DNA of 5,395 nucleotides from Planctomycetota bacterium (lineage in GTDB: Bacteria > Planctomycetota > Phycisphaerae > WQYP01). This document shows positions 5,215-5,395 of the stretch, one piece after another (positions within the stretch are counted from its first letter, which is position 1; the number at the start of each line of letters is the position of its first letter). The stretch is from contig JAKBAC010000196.1 of the NCBI GenBank assembly GCA_021809365.1, positions 1 through 5,395 on the forward strand, written 5' to 3'. Under the pieces are notes generated by a model, which was not told the DNA's origin, made no database searches, and saw only the letters and a program-made list of their open reading frames with translations. Position numbers and translations under genes: made by a program.

Positions 5215-5395
5215 ATTGACGGGAGCGTGATGCGAGACAATCTACGCGGGCGTACGTGCACCGAGTACATTGGCAGCTAGTGCCCTGTTCCAACCGTAAT
5301 TACGGGTGGACGGAGGGCCAAGGGGTTGTGGGCGCGAAGCGAGGAGGATTACGTATGGATACATACGTTGACGACGAGCGACAAAGCCCACGGCC
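5215..5395 (+). other. Hairpin-dense right-edge segment, candidate structured RNA or gene leader (truncated by window)
   Basis: Several inverted repeats follow one another. GCGT (5225-5228) pairs with ACGC (5244-5247). GTAC (5252-5255) pairs with GTAC (5265-5268). A compound hairpin spans 5282-5318: GCCCT with AGGGC, TCCA with TGGA, and CCGT with ACGG around AATT. A ten-pair helix, with two G-U pairs, joins 5324-5333 to 5386-5395 and runs into the window edge. Inside it, ACGTATG (5351-5357) and CATACGT (5362-5368) are perfect arms around GATA. The family is not recognised. Confidence 0.35.
5355..5395 (+). CDS. Possible start of a rightward gene (3' part outside window)
   Basis: ATG at 5355-5357 follows AGGAGG (5342-5347) at a seven-base spacing, which is an excellent ribosome site. 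The 13 complete codons read MDTYVDDERQSPR and stay open to the edge. The product cannot be identified. The ATG lies inside a perfect seven-pair stem (5351-5368), so either translation is structurally controlled or the segment is a non-coding RNA and the match is fortuitous. Confidence 0.3.
   Translation, partial: MDTYVDDERQSPR

Overview
The window looks like a chromosomal stretch from a moderately GC-rich bacterium. I infer a planctomycete, most likely of the Phycisphaerae side. This rests on family resemblance recalled from memory (the UVR-motif protein and the triad-less isochorismatase-fold protein both resemble planctomycetal proteins) and not on a database search. There is no rRNA, tRNA, CRISPR array or recognisable transposase.

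Layout from left to right: (1) 2-97, a possible C-terminal tail of a rightward gene that enters from outside the window. (2) 102-860, a leftward gene for an isochorismatase-fold protein. All three positions of the usual Asp/Lys/Cys triad appear to be replaced, and the last ~50 codons look frame-disturbed. (3) 861-1449, a 589-bp divergent intergenic region without a convincing gene. It holds a strong Shine-Dalgarno and hairpin leader for the leftward gene, a hairpin followed by a T-run, a perfect 8-bp inverted repeat over a plausible topA promoter, and a ~226-nt structured leader for topA. (4) 1450-4137, topA, DNA topoisomerase I, complete. It has a long insertion before the catalytic tyrosine, three Cys4 zinc ribbons and a basic tail. 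(5) 4138-4317, an intergenic region with a perfect TATAAT box and a small dyad. (6) 4318-5214, a 298-residue protein of helical character with a single UVR (UvrB/UvrC interaction) motif. (7) 5215-5395, a hairpin-dense stretch that may be a structured RNA or the leader of a gene starting at the right edge.

Topoisomerase I relaxes negative supercoils, and the UVR-motif protein may touch nucleotide excision repair or protein quality control. The two genes are co-oriented, but the second appears to have its own promoter, so I do not claim an operon. I see no clear new defence or mobile system. The points most worth a second look are the triad-less hydrolase homologue, the operator-like palindrome and leader ahead of topA, the UVR-motif family, and the structured right edge.
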